The notes under the pieces: generated by a model | What the model was told of the DNA's origin: nothing | What the model saw: the letters and a program-made list of their open reading frames with translations, nothing else | Database searches by the model: none | Part shown: piece after piece, positions 48,834-57,324 of the stretch | How the letters are laid out: each line of letters begins with the position of its first letter | How positions within the stretch are numbered: position 1 is the stretch's first letter | Translations under genes and position numbers: made by a program | NCBI GenBank assembly: GCA_905182015.1 | Contig: CAJIZT010000006.1 | Coordinates: forward strand, 277,047 to 341,046 | DNA length: 64,000 nucleotides | Source: an alpha proteobacterium MED-G09 | GTDB lineage: Bacteria > Pseudomonadota > Alphaproteobacteria > MED-G09 | Reading direction: 5' to 3'

Positions 48834-49430
48834 TTGAAAATTAATAGTAAAAAATGTAAATTGAAAACACTCCTTCTTAAAAGTATAAAAGTATTATTTC
48901 TAACTATTGTTTTATTAAATCCAGCTATATCAAAAGAAGTTTCACACCCTGGGGGGACTAAATTTAACGTTCAAGATAGATTGGCAATTATAAATTTAGT
49001 GAATTCATATGCAGATGATTATGATTACAATAACTTTGAAGAGTATCTAAGGTTATTCACTAAAGATATTAAATGTACGGTTTATTTAAACGATAGTGAC
49101 CCCATAACCGTTCAATCTAAACAATTTATAGAAATGATGAGGGGTTTTAGACTAAGTGCCTTAGAAAATCAGGTCTCTCCGCTTCATTTTATTACAAATC
49201 TTAATGTAAAAGAGCAAACAAAAAATAAAGCCGTTGTTGAAACTTATGTTATTTACGTGCCTCTTGATGCGGAAAAATTACATGTACCTGAAGAAACGTT
49301 AAACAATACAAATATTACAGGTACTGCTCGTTATATCTTTACCGTTATTAAGGATGTAAAGAATATTTGGAAAATTGATAGCTATATAATCAAGTATAAA
49401 CAATCAGTTGTCGAGAAAACCTTACCTTAA
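48834..49430 (+). CDS. Exported NTF2-like (SnoaL-type) protein
   Basis: 198 residues. A long basic N-terminus and hydrophobic stretch (LLLKSIKVLFLTIVLLNPAIS-KE) suggest a signal peptide. The mature part begins FNVQDRLAIINLVNSYADDYDYNNFEEYLRLF, the usual SnoaL-type helix, and ends in the VIKDVKNIWKIDSYIIKY strand pair. Divergent from the enoyl-CoA hydratase gene with about 50 bases between. This is one of five NTF2-like proteins in the window. No ribosome-binding site is obvious at the given ATG/TTG start. Confidence 0.75.
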   Translation: MKINSKKCKLKTLLLKSIKVLFLTIVLLNPAISKEVSHPGGTKFNVQDRLAIINLVNSYADDYDYNNFEEYLRLFTKDIKCTVYLNDSDPITVQSKQFIEMMRGFRLSALENQVSPLHFITNLNVKEQTKNKAVVETYVIYVPLDAEKLHVPEETLNNTNITGTARYIFTVIKDVKNIWKIDSYIIKYKQSVVEKTLP

Positions 49431-49435
49431 AACTA

Positions 49436-49813
49436 TTAGTTTATTTTAACTGAGCTAAACAAGCTAGAGCTTTCGCAGCCGTCAACAATCGCCACCCATT
49501 GGTCGATAGCTCTTTTGTTGTCCTTACTTTCCCAAATCTTAATAGCCTTTCCAAGACTTTCCAGACTTGAAGATGTTCCGTTCCAATAAAATAAACCATC
49601 GGACATATCATCGGAGTAAATCGGAAAGAGTACGCTTAAATTAAAATCCATCCCATTTTTCTTTCCGGTCTCAATATAGTCCTCCCCCAGATCAATAATC
49701 TGGCTTCTTGAAACACCTGACTTTAACTTACATTTATAAGATTCAGCGACTTCGGCAAATGAATAGCCTAGTAAAGCTAAATTTAAAAAACCAAAAATAA
49801 ATATTCCCCTCAT
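49436..49813 (-). CDS. Secreted protein of unknown function
   Basis: 125 residues with signal peptide (MRGIFIFGFLNLALLGYSFA-EV). The mature chain has two cysteines (SYKCKLKSGVSRSQ near the N-terminus and IVDGCESSSLF near the end) that could form one disulfide, and a central WNGTSSSLESLGKAIKIWES. A weak GGAG site precedes the ATG (CTCC on the plus strand). No family recognised. It is convergent with the exported NTF2-like gene, six bases apart. Confidence 0.65.
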   Translation of the reverse strand: MRGIFIFGFLNLALLGYSFAEVAESYKCKLKSGVSRSQIIDLGEDYIETGKKNGMDFNLSVLFPIYSDDMSDGLFYWNGTSSSLESLGKAIKIWESKDNKRAIDQWVAIVDGCESSSLFSSVKIN

Positions 49814-49856
49814 GCTTTATCTCCAAAATTATTATGAAACACTTTAGAAAAAGTAA

Positions 49857-49886
49857 TTGTCATACTTAATTGAATTTATATATAAA
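49857..49886 (+). promoter_or_regulatory. Possible sigma-70 promoter ahead of the MscS gene
   Basis: TTGTCA (49857-49862) followed after 18 bases by TATAAA (49881-49886), with overlapping TATATA alternatives at shorter spacing. It lies 27 bases before the MscS start. AT richness makes the -10 ambiguous. Confidence 0.3.
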
Positions 49887-49912
49887 TCAAACGAATCTGA
49901 TACTAATCATAA

Positions 49913-50878
49913 ATGACTGATTTTTGGAAATACTTATTAAAGCCCGATTCAAGACTGACTAAATTTCTTTTATTCGGGTTTGTTTTATTTTTCTTTTCTT
50001 TAGAATTTTTACCTTTCCTTAACCCAATTAAAAATTTCCTTAATTCAGATTCCTTATCTATAAATATAGGTGAATCAAAATTTTCTGCATATTTAATTAT
50101 TCAAGGGACACTAATTATAGCTACCCTCCTTTGGTTAACAGGTCTTCTATCCGATATCGCTGCAAAATTTGTAAAGAAAATTCCAGGGATTAATTCAAAT
50201 AATAGAAACTTAATAACTAAAGCCCTTCAAATCCTTATTTACTTTATTGCCTTCCAAATTGGCATGAATTTTCTTGGTATTGATTTAACAGCCCTAGCTG
50301 TTTTTAGTGGTGCTCTTGGTATCGGTATTGGGTTTGGGTTACAAAAAATTACTTCCAATTTTATTAGTGGTATTATTATATTATTTGAAAAAAATGTTCA
50401 AAATGATGATTTGATAGAGCTTAACGATGGAACTCTAGGGTTTTTAAGGAATACAGGTTCTAGAGCATCCCTGATTGAGACCTTTGATGGAAAAGAGGTA
50501 ATGGTTCCAAACGAAGACTTAATAACAAACCGTGTTATTAATTATACACATAGCAATAAGAAGGCCCGAATAAAAATTAGCATTGGTGTTTCTTATGATT
50601 GTGATATCAAAAAAGCTCAAATGCTTATTCTCGAAGCTGCTAACGATCACCCAAGAACAGCCAAGAAACCTGGAGCATCATGCTTTCTTGAAGAATTTGC
50701 TGATAGTTCAGTTAATTTTGTTCTCTTGTTTTGGGTTCATGATGTTATCGAGGGAAGGTACGGTCCTAGAAGTGATGTCCTGTTTTCAATATGGGATAAG
50801 TTTAAAGAAAATAATATTGAAATACCGTTTCCACAAAGAGATATTAATATTAAAGAATCGGCAATAGGCAAAACCTAA
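49913..50878 (+). CDS. Small-conductance mechanosensitive channel (MscS family)
   Basis: 321 residues. Four hydrophobic segments at the N-terminal half; the pore-lining helix is FSGALGIGIGFGLQKITSNFISGIIILFEKN near residue 138, a canonical MscS TM3 pattern. The beta domain follows (TLGFLRNTGSRASLIETFDGKEVMVPNEDLITN). The end INIKESAIGKT is short. It protects against osmotic downshock in MscS family members. It is followed one base later by the outer-membrane-like protein (ATG at 50880), so they are probably coupled. Confidence 0.93.
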   Translation: MTDFWKYLLKPDSRLTKFLLFGFVLFFFSLEFLPFLNPIKNFLNSDSLSINIGESKFSAYLIIQGTLIIATLLWLTGLLSDIAAKFVKKIPGINSNNRNLITKALQILIYFIAFQIGMNFLGIDLTALAVFSGALGIGIGFGLQKITSNFISGIIILFEKNVQNDDLIELNDGTLGFLRNTGSRASLIETFDGKEVMVPNEDLITNRVINYTHSNKKARIKISIGVSYDCDIKKAQMLILEAANDHPRTAKKPGASCFLEEFADSSVNFVLLFWVHDVIEGRYGPRSDVLFSIWDKFKENNIEIPFPQRDINIKESAIGKT

Positions 50879-50879
50879 A

Positions 50880-51617
50880 ATGAGATTTCTTATAATTATA
50901 ACAATAGTAACCCTACTTTCTCTTCCAGAGGATACTTTTGCTCAAATAGTAAACATGGAATCATCAAGAAAAGAGAACCTGATAGGGGCGCATTATCAGC
51001 TTAATTTTGGGATAAGCGGGTCTAGCGGTACTGTCGATAGATCTAACTACAGTCTAGAGGGAAGGTTTGATGTGAATTCCGATGAATGGCAAAGATTTGC
51101 AATATTTTCATATAAACGCTCAGAAAAAGATAATTCTATAACATCAAATAATACATTTATGCACTTAAGAGCCGTAAGGAAGATTACTCCACTCATAGCC
51201 ACAGAAGCATTTATACAAATTAGCGAGAAGCCCTTGCAAAAAATAAAAAGAAGAGAGCTTATTGGCGCAGGAATTCGATTAAGTCCCTATAAGGCGATTA
51301 GAATTGGCTTAGGTGTCTTTAATGAAAATGAGGAAAGGATACTATCTGAAGCCAGAGAGACCGTAAGAATTAATTCGTATTTTACGAATTCATTTAAAAT
51401 ATCTGAAAGCACATCATTTGATTCAACTTTATATCTCCAACCAGACATTGAAGATTTTTCGGAATTAAGGTCATATCTTGTTTTAGGGTTACGATTAAAA
51501 ATATCAGAAAGGTTTTCTTCAATAATAAGCTATGAGAACACTCATGACTCCTCTCCTCCTCCGCAAACAGATAGATCAAACTCTTTTTATGGTGTGAAAT
51601 TTAGCTTTGAATACTAA
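50880..51617 (+). CDS. Secreted beta-rich protein, possible outer-membrane barrel
   Basis: 245 residues with signal peptide (MRFLIIITIVTLLSLPEDTFA-QI). The mature part alternates short polar and hydrophobic strands and ends with Phe-Glu-Tyr (GVKFSFEY), consistent with a C-terminal aromatic outer-membrane sorting signal. Strands such as YQLNFGISGSSGTVDRSNYSLEGRF resemble DUF481-type barrels, but I am not certain. Starts one base after the MscS stop, so a coupled envelope role is likely, which is inference. Confidence 0.65.
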   Translation: MRFLIIITIVTLLSLPEDTFAQIVNMESSRKENLIGAHYQLNFGISGSSGTVDRSNYSLEGRFDVNSDEWQRFAIFSYKRSEKDNSITSNNTFMHLRAVRKITPLIATEAFIQISEKPLQKIKRRELIGAGIRLSPYKAIRIGLGVFNENEERILSEARETVRINSYFTNSFKISESTSFDSTLYLQPDIEDFSELRSYLVLGLRLKISERFSSIISYENTHDSSPPPQTDRSNSFYGVKFSFEY

Positions 51618-51626
51618 AAAATTTTA

Positions 51627-51743
51627 TTACTCAATAAATTGTCTGAATAAACTTATATAATTATCAATAATAGTTTTTAAATCAGGACTTATGTTGAAAG
51701 CCAGAACCAGTCCAAAAATTAAACCAATTAAAAATTTAATCAT
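51627..51743 (-). CDS. 38-residue single-pass membrane peptide
   Basis: ATG at 51741-51743, TAA at 51627-51629. The sequence starts MIKFLIGLIFGLVLAF, one helix, then a polar helix DLKTIIDNYISLFRQFIE. AAAGGAAG (six bases upstream of ATG) is a good ribosome-binding site, and its ATG lies inside the end of the basic micro-ORF (eight-base overlap). The small size makes this tentative; the strong site and coupling favour it. Confidence 0.45.
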   Translation of the reverse strand: MIKFLIGLIFGLVLAFNISPDLKTIIDNYISLFRQFIE

Positions 51744-51852
51744 GAATTCTTCCTTTCTTTCTATTATAAGGCTTTTTGCTTTTAACAACCCTTTGGTGGG
51801 TTGACTGTTTTTGTCTTACGATTCTAGGTTTTTTAGGATTCTTCTCTTTCAT
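51736..51852 (-). CDS. 38-residue highly basic peptide (tentative)
   Basis: ATG at 51850-51852 lies within the last codons of the TPR gene and the frame ends with TAA at 51736-51738. The product (starts MKEKNPKKPR, ends RKKGRIHD) has 14 Lys/Arg in 38 residues and no hydrophobic core. The overlap order TPR gene, basic peptide, membrane peptide looks like a chain of translationally coupled genes. A hairpin at 51786-51803 falls in the middle of this frame. Confidence 0.4.
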   Translation of the reverse strand: MKEKNPKKPRIVRQKQSTHQRVVKSKKPYNRKKGRIHD

Positions 51853-52414
51853 TAATCTTATCCCAAACTCCATCCTTAATTAATTGCTTTTTTTTATTAA
51901 AAAATAATACTAAATTAGGGTTAAGAGAAATAGCTTTTTTATAAAAACGAACGGCCTCTTTCATATTATTCATTTTCTCAAATACCAAACCTTTATTGAA
52001 AAACACAGCGGAGGAATCTCTAATATTTAGCTTCAGGGATTCATCATATTTTTCTAAAGCACCAGAAAGATCATTCAGAAGAAAGAGGCTATTTCCTTGA
52101 TTTAAAAGTGCCTCAGATTCTACGGATTTATTAAGTATAGCTATTTTAAACTCTTTCAAAGCAAGAGTAGGCTTTAGCCCGTTATTGTAAATAATCCCTA
52201 AATTTACTCTCGTTCCAGCCAAAACATCTTTTGAAACGGCTTTTTCAGAAAAAACATTTCTGCAAGTTATGATTGAGGATTTCGAGGAATATCCCATTCT
52301 TGCGTGATTGAAACATGTCACGGCATCTGTATTACCAAGCACAGTTACTGCCGAACTCAAGTGAGTGGTTTGAAAAAGGGAAAAGGCTACAAAGAGGATG
52401 AGATATTTAAGCAT
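51833..52414 (-). CDS. Exported tetratricopeptide-repeat protein
   Basis: 193 residues with a signal peptide (MLKYLILFVAFSLFQTTHLSS-AV) and TPR helices from about residue 60: VNLGIIYNNGLKPTLALKEFKIAILN, ALLNQGNSLFLLNDLSGALEKYDESLKL, and AVFFNKGLVFEKMNNMKEAVRFYKKAISLNP. Three to four TPR units, probably a periplasmic protein-interaction scaffold. Two cysteines (VTCFNHARM and ITCRNVF) precede the repeats. The end overlaps the start of a basic micro-ORF (51736-51852). Function not known. Confidence 0.8.
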   Translation of the reverse strand: MLKYLILFVAFSLFQTTHLSSAVTVLGNTDAVTCFNHARMGYSSKSSIITCRNVFSEKAVSKDVLAGTRVNLGIIYNNGLKPTLALKEFKIAILNKSVESEALLNQGNSLFLLNDLSGALEKYDESLKLNIRDSSAVFFNKGLVFEKMNNMKEAVRFYKKAISLNPNLVLFFNKKKQLIKDGVWDKINEREES

Positions 52415-52422
52415 TTAAATAT

Positions 52423-52932
52423 TTAAAAATCAGAAGAAAAATCTTTAGAAATATGCCTTTCAGGCCAGAAAAATTCTAAATTCATTCTTTCTATTTTCCA
52501 CTCACCCTTAACTTTAATATAGGTTTCATCATAGAGACCGAACCAAAGAAAGTTACTTTTACCAGGCTCTATGTCTGAACCATCCATATTCTTTGTCATA
52601 CCGTCAAGAAGATAAACTCTTCCCTTAGCAGTTCCAGGTCCTGTAACCTTGACTAAATGATTGGTATTAACATGCATACTAACGAATGGAGTATTAAGAG
52701 TGTCTTTAAATGTTTCTTTATAATTATTATAGATAACATCTTTACCCACCCAATCACCATAAGGTCCGTATCCACAGATGGCTCCTTCAGCAAAAACTTC
52801 CATCAAGGTGTCAAGATTTCTAGCATCCATATTGTATGAATACTGCAGTCTTAGTTCTTTAATTTTTTCCACATCTAGCAGCTCTCTAACAGCTATCAAT
52901 TCTTCATTTGATAAGATCTCTTCATTACTCAT
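52423..52932 (-). CDS. NTF2-like (SnoaL-type) protein
   Basis: 169 residues. The N-terminal helix LRLQYSYNMDARNLDTLMEVFAEGAICGYG and WVGKDVIYNNYKET are the SnoaL-type start; KVTGPGTAKGRVYLLDGMT, LYDETYIKVKGEWKIERM and FFWPERHIS complete the NTF2 sheet. AAAGGAGAA sits upstream of the ATG. No signal peptide, so cytoplasmic. Starts nine bases upstream of the TPR gene on the same strand. Substrate unknown. Confidence 0.85.
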   Translation of the reverse strand: MSNEEILSNEELIAVRELLDVEKIKELRLQYSYNMDARNLDTLMEVFAEGAICGYGPYGDWVGKDVIYNNYKETFKDTLNTPFVSMHVNTNHLVKVTGPGTAKGRVYLLDGMTKNMDGSDIEPGKSNFLWFGLYDETYIKVKGEWKIERMNLEFFWPERHISKDFSSDF

Positions 52933-53163
52933 GATATTCTCCTTTGTGAATACTTCAGTATTTTAATTGATTTATAAAAATATAATTATAAAAAACTGAT
53001 AATATTTTTTCCATTTAGCTTCCTGGCAAAAGTATATAAATTTAGAAGATAATGTACACTTAACATTAGTATCCATTGCAATCAAAATCCAATACTTATT
53101 TTTATTAATCGTAATAATATTTTAGAGTAAACTTCTCAATACATAAAAAAATTTATTTTATGA

Positions 53164-53592
53164 CTAAATAAGGAACAAAATAAGCAGAGATAAAATTACC
53201 AGAGTCGTTACAAAGAATCGAATTTTAAGATATTCAATTGATGTCATGTTTTTTTTAAAAATATAAAAATCAATTAAAAAAAGAAATATAAAAATAATTA
53301 CAGATAATAAAATAAAATACAAAGTAGTCAGAATTAAAAAACCAAAAAATATTATTAAAGTAATGGCATTACTTAATAAAAAAAGATTTATCCGAGCCGA
53401 ACTTTTTTTTAAAAAAATTCCCCAATGGCTTCCCGCTATAAAGCAAATGATCACAAGACTATATATCGATGCAATAAAGTCTAAATCATACATTGATGTG
53501 AGTTTTAAGGGAAATATACTCAACATTGCTAGCATTATAAAAGGTAAGCTACCAAGTAAGGTTAGAACCAAAGAATAAGTTAGTTTAAACAT
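53164..53592 (-). CDS. DUF3429 family membrane protein
   Basis: 142 residues with about five hydrophobic segments: [20 protein letters not shown] at the N-terminus, the [24 protein letters not shown] stretch with its conserved AGSHWG near residue 60, and three more membrane helices to the end. This is the DUF3429 pattern. The start is set at the ATG at 53590-53592, which overlaps the end of the DUF2256 gene; the longer frame has no ribosome-binding site. DUF2256 and DUF3429 genes are often neighbours. Function unknown. Confidence 0.78.
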   Translation of the reverse strand: MFKLTYSLVLTLLGSLPFIMLAMLSIFPLKLTSMYDLDFIASIYSLVIICFIAGSHWGIFLKKSSARINLFLLSNAITLIIFFGFLILTTLYFILLSVIIFIFLFLIDFYIFKKNMTSIEYLKIRFFVTTLVILSLLILFLI

Positions 53593-53737
53593 TGGTATTT
53601 TTACCTCTCCTGCACCTCTCAGAGCAATACAAAACATCTTTCCAAGAAATTTTCCATTTTTTTCTCCATGAAAAATTCTTTTTGCAAACTGGGCATATTT
53701 TTTGTTTTATATTTTTTTTTAGGACTCGTTTTGGAAT
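53585..53737 (-). CDS. DUF2256 zinc-finger protein (50 residues)
   Basis: Frame ending with TAA at 53585-53587. The residues [20 protein letters not shown] and then [13 protein letters not shown] are the DUF2256 signature (C-x2-C ... W-R-x-K-W ... Y-C-S-x-R-C-R-R), a small zinc-binding protein. No ATG, GTG or TTG is in frame upstream before a stop; the best ribosome-binding site, AGGGAGAG, sits four bases before an ATT codon at 53735-53737, so an ATT start is proposed. The end overlaps the DUF3429 start by eight bases. Confidence 0.7.
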   Translation of the reverse strand: MPKRVLKKNIKQKICPVCKKNFSWRKKWKISWKDVLYCSERCRRGKNTNV

Positions 53738-53755
53738 TTTTCTCTCCCTAAACTG

Positions 53756-55567
53756 CTATTTTCCCATCTTCTTTCTTTCATTCGGATCAAGGTATTTCTT
53801 TCTCAACCGAAGATTATTTGGTGTTATTTCCAATAATTCATCTTCATCAATATAAGCCATCATTTGCTCTAATGACATCTGTTGATGAGGAACTAAAACA
53901 ACAGCCTCATCCGCACCAGAAGATCTGACATTTGAATGTTTTTTTCCTTTTAAAACATTAATTCCTAAGTCGTTTTCTCTATTATGTTCGCCAACAATCA
54001 TTCCGCCATAAACTTCAGTTTGAGGACCTAAAAACATAATACCCCTGTCTTGAAGGTGAAATAATGCATATGCAACCGCTGCACCAGTTTCAGTTGAAAC
54101 CAGAACACCGTTTCTTCTTCCTTCAATATCTCCCTTATAGGGTCCATATTCATGAAAGATTCTATTTATCACGCCGGTTCCCTTTGTCTGTGTAAGGAAT
54201 CGATTCTGATATCCTATCAATGCTCTTGATGGAGCATGAAAAATTATTCGAGTTTTACCGGAGCCCGATGATCTCATATCAACCATTTCGCCCTTTCTTC
54301 TATTCATACTATCTAAGACAGAGCTAGAAAATTCTTCATCGACATCAATGATAACTTCTTCAATTGGTTCAAGCTTTTTCCCTGAATCATCTTTTTTATA
54401 TAAAACTTTTGGTCGAGATACGGTCAATTCGAAGCCTTCCCGCCTCATGGTCTCAACCAAAACTCCTAGCTGAAGCTCTCCCCTTCCTCCAATTTCAAAG
54501 GAATCTTTTCCATCGCCTTCGGCGAAAGTAATGGCGACATTAGTTTCGGATTCAGCAAGAAGTCTTTCTCTAATAACAGTTGAAGTAACTTTCTTGCCTT
54601 CCCTGCCGGCAAAAGGAGAATCATTCACAGTAATTGTAACTGACATTGTTGGTGGATCAATCGGTGTTGATTTTAATGGAACGCTAATAGAGGGATAGCA
54701 TATAGTATCTGAAACTGATGCCTTGGTTAAACCAGCTATACAGATGATGTCACCACAAAAAACTTCCGAAACTGGAATCTTACTGGTACCTTCAAATTTA
54801 AATAGTTTGGTTAACCTTCCGCTTTCAACCAACTTAGCATTTAAATCGATAGCTTTAACTTGATCGTTTATTTTCGCGCTACCTGAAATAATCTTCCCAG
54901 TCAAACAACGTCCAAGGTATGGATCATAATCCAGTAAAGTTGCAAGCATGGCAAACTCGTTAACCTCGTCAATTTGAGGGGCTGGAACATGTTTAATAAT
55001 TAAATCCATTAATTCATCGAGATTATCAGATTCCTTTTCTAAATCGCTTACACACCAACCCGCCCTTCCAGACGCATACAAGATTGGAAAATCTAACTGA
55101 TCATCATCAGCATCCAAAGCCACAAAAAGATCAAAAATCTCATTAACAACCTCGTCAGGGCGACGGTCCGGTCTATCAATTTTATTAATTATAACAATTG
55201 GTTTTAAGCCTAACTTTAAAGCCTTTCCAAGAACAAACTTAGTTTGAGGCATAGGCCCTTCCGCTGAATCAACAAGAAGAATAACTCCGTCAGCCATACC
55301 AAGAACTCTTTCCACCTCACCTCCAAAATCTGCATGACCAGGAGTATCTATAATATTAATTCTAATATCACCCCAAGGTATAGACGTTGGCTTCGCTAAA
55401 ATTGTGATTCCTCTCTCTTTCTCAAGATCACCAGAATCCATAACTCGTTCATCAACCTGTTGATTGTCTCTAAATAGCCCACTTTGCTTCATAATGGAGT
55501 CTATAAGGGTAGTTTTTCCATGGTCAACATGGGCTATAATAGCAATATTTCTAATTTCTTGATTCAT
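53756..55567 (-). CDS. typA: Translational GTPase TypA/BipA
   Basis: 603 residues, ribosome-associated GTPase for stress and cold adaptation. G1 is AHVDHGKTTLID near residue 13, G2/G3 are RGITILAKPTSI and IIDTPGHADFGGEVERVL near 70, and G4 is IVIINKIDRPDRRPDEV near 125. The EF-G-like domains II, III and V follow, with FHAPSRALIGYQNRFLTQT near 440 and the C-terminal loop of TypA (GINVLKGKKHSNVRSSGADEAV). Length is typical. It is followed, 18 bases downstream, by the DUF2256 gene. Confidence 0.97.
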   Translation of the reverse strand: MNQEIRNIAIIAHVDHGKTTLIDSIMKQSGLFRDNQQVDERVMDSGDLEKERGITILAKPTSIPWGDIRINIIDTPGHADFGGEVERVLGMADGVILLVDSAEGPMPQTKFVLGKALKLGLKPIVIINKIDRPDRRPDEVVNEIFDLFVALDADDDQLDFPILYASGRAGWCVSDLEKESDNLDELMDLIIKHVPAPQIDEVNEFAMLATLLDYDPYLGRCLTGKIISGSAKINDQVKAIDLNAKLVESGRLTKLFKFEGTSKIPVSEVFCGDIICIAGLTKASVSDTICYPSISVPLKSTPIDPPTMSVTITVNDSPFAGREGKKVTSTVIRERLLAESETNVAITFAEGDGKDSFEIGGRGELQLGVLVETMRREGFELTVSRPKVLYKKDDSGKKLEPIEEVIIDVDEEFSSSVLDSMNRRKGEMVDMRSSGSGKTRIIFHAPSRALIGYQNRFLTQTKGTGVINRIFHEYGPYKGDIEGRRNGVLVSTETGAAVAYALFHLQDRGIMFLGPQTEVYGGMIVGEHNRENDLGINVLKGKKHSNVRSSGADEAVVLVPHQQMSLEQMMAYIDEDELLEITPNNLRLRKKYLDPNERKKMGK

Positions 55568-55773
55568 AATTACCTGATATATATTTTGAACGGGTTTTAA
55601 ATGTTTAATTTAATAATAGATAGCTTTATTTTCATATATAACATTTTAAATACATAAGAAGAGTCGATACTGTAGCTACAGGAAACATAAATAAACAAAT
55701 AATTCTAAACATTGCTACTTAATCATTTAAATTTCTAATGATTGCAAGGAAAATCTATAATCAAAGGAAAAAC

Positions 55774-56061
55774 ATGATCTGTGTTCTCGTTAATATAAAA
55801 GTAAAAAAAAATAAGCAGAAGGAATTTGAAGAAATATTCACGTCACTCTCCAAGGAAATAAGAAGAACAGAAAAAGGAAATATTTTTTATCAGGTATCTA
55901 GAGATAAGGAAAATCCCTATAATTATATAATAATGGAAAACTTTAAAGATTATGAGAGCATAAAACAACACTCAAAAAGCAATCATGTCTCAAGAGTGAG
56001 AAAGCTTTTTAAGGATTGCTTTGATGGCGAACCAACTATTCGTCATTATGATGCCTTGTAA
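55774..56061 (+). CDS. ABM-type putative quinol monooxygenase
   Basis: 95 residues with ABM fold: MICVLVNIKVKKNKQKEFEEIF at the N-terminus, GNIFYQVSRDKENPYNYIIMENFKDYESIKQHSKSNH near 38-75. Similar to YgiN-like putative quinol monooxygenases. The ATG at 55774 follows AAAGGAAA and is preferred to the in-frame ATG at 55738, whose added residues (IARKIYNQRKN) are unlike the family. Monocistronic. Confidence 0.85.
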   Translation: MICVLVNIKVKKNKQKEFEEIFTSLSKEIRRTEKGNIFYQVSRDKENPYNYIIMENFKDYESIKQHSKSNHVSRVRKLFKDCFDGEPTIRHYDAL

Positions 56062-56110
56062 CGAAAAATATTGACACTAAAATTAACGCACCATATGTTT
56101 TGAAAATATA

Positions 56111-56296
56111 ATGTCCTCTCCAAAAAATATAACAGTTGAAGCTCAATCGCCATGCATCGGAATATGTATGTTACAGAAAATTAATAACATTACCTCGTGC
56201 TCTGGTTGCAAAAGAACACCTCTCGAGATTCGTAAATGGATAACTCTTAGTGATGTAGAAAAAATAAAAGTACTATCTGAGATAAAAAATCGTTAA
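56111..56296 (+). CDS. DUF1289 small cysteine protein
   Basis: 61 residues with the DUF1289 pattern: SPCIGICMLQK near residue 14, SCSGCKRTPLEIRKWITLSD near 30. The four cysteines could bind iron or zinc. Function unknown. Widespread in Proteobacteria; the family is near 55-80 residues, so the length is normal. Confidence 0.88.
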   Translation: MSSPKNITVEAQSPCIGICMLQKINNITSCSGCKRTPLEIRKWITLSDVEKIKVLSEIKNR

Positions 56297-56297
56297 A

Positions 56298-56453
56298 CTA
56301 GTAAATAAAAGGAAGAGGCAAACCACACTTTATACATAAATTTTTAGATAAATCTTTTATTGGATTTAAGTGCTTACAGGAATAACATGGGATATAGCCC
56401 TTATTATAGTCAACTGATAGCTTATCTAGATTTTCTTTAATTAATTTAGTCAT
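56298..56453 (-). CDS. 51-residue zinc-ribbon protein
   Basis: ATG at 56451-56453 to TAG at 56298-56300. The C-terminal half has C-x2-C (PCYSCKHL) and C-x2-C (LCIKCGLPLP), spaced 17 residues, a zinc ribbon. It resembles the C-terminal ribbon of the 99-residue protein at 9836-10135 (CIKC-[NG]-x-PL). No ribosome-binding site is clear. It begins just after the DUF1289 stop on the opposite strand. Confidence 0.6.
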   Translation of the reverse strand: MTKLIKENLDKLSVDYNKGYIPCYSCKHLNPIKDLSKNLCIKCGLPLPFIY

Positions 56454-56859
56454 TTATTTAAAAATTTTAGATCCACCTTCTGACCCTTAAGAAATGCCCC
56501 TCAAAACTCTTAGTAAATAAACCTCCCACCTAACTCCCCCAAGTAATAATTTAGTTATGCAAGGCTAGCTAGTAATCCAGCTCCAAAAAAAGAATGTAAT
56601 TGTAAGCCATAGAATAGTTCCAAAAAATAACTTTAAAAAAAACATCTAATGGTACCTCTATTAATTTATGCCCTTATTCTTAATAAGATATCATAGTTAA
56701 TAATGGTTGTTAAAAACATACAAGTATTAATTCTTTAAAATTAATGGCACCTAGATGGATTCAATTGAAAAAAAATAGACAGAAATTCTTATTTTTATAA
56801 AAATATTCAAAATAGATAATAAATAGTTTACATAGCCTTTACTAACAATTGAGAGAAGA
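56454..56859. other. Gap of 406 bases, no confident gene
   Basis: AT-rich, no RNA gene or repeat seen. On the minus strand an ATG at 56643-56645 opens a 26-residue hydrophobic frame (MFFLKLFFGTILWLT, ends at TAG 56565-56567); I regard it as too short to support. The stretch CCTCCCACC-CTCCCCC near 56520-56540 is a pyrimidine-rich exception to the background. Confidence 0.4.
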
Positions 56860-57150
56860 TTGAATTTCAAAATAACAGAATGGATGAATAAAATGAAATG
56901 GAAGTGGATGAATAAAGAAAAAAGAAAAAAGAGAGAAGAGGAAATTGAAAAAATAATTAAACGCTTTATTGATGGTGGGTTGGATTATTTATTTGATCCT
57001 AAAACTGGCTACCGTGAAGATGAGAAAGAAGAAATCCTTGAAAAGATTGGTTATGCTATAGAGCAAAATACCAAAAGAGAGCATGTGAATTTAGAGCTCA
57101 ACAGACTAGAAAAAGAGCTTAGTCAGACACAAGCCGGCAAGCCAACCTAG
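56860..57150 (+). CDS. Lysine/glutamate-rich coiled-coil protein
   Basis: 96 residues, nearly all helix, with KEKRKKREEEIEKIIKRF near residue 18 and EREHVNLELNRLEKELSQTQ-like stretch near 70. The TTG at 56860 is the longest start, with GAGAGAAG immediately upstream but very close; the ATG at 56884 is an alternative. No family recognised. The central GLDYLFDPKTGYREDEKEE could be a short conserved module. It lies in the small-gene region before tRNA-Arg. Confidence 0.5.
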   Translation: MNFKITEWMNKMKWKWMNKEKRKKREEEIEKIIKRFIDGGLDYLFDPKTGYREDEKEEILEKIGYAIEQNTKREHVNLELNRLEKELSQTQAGKPT

Positions 57151-57324
57151 CCCCTTCTAAACATTCTCATTGTTCAGAGCTTTATTAATTCGCTGTAGAT
57201 AGAATATAGATCGCTGTAATATCCCGCTTCAAGGACCTTCACAACTACTTTTTGATCGTTTGTATATAATGTTATGTAAATAATAATTTATACAAATTTT
57301 GAGATGTTTGAGGGAGGAAATGAA

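Noticed and set aside
51786..51812. Hairpin CAACCC-TTTGGT-GGGTTG followed by a T run, terminator-like on the plus strand
   Set aside because: It lies inside the basic micro-ORF frame, has only six base pairs and the T run begins four bases after the stem. The plus-strand gene ends 170 bases upstream, so the link is weak.
56565..56645. 26-residue hydrophobic frame on the minus strand
   Set aside because: Too short, no ribosome-binding site and AT-rich DNA readily gives hydrophobic frames.
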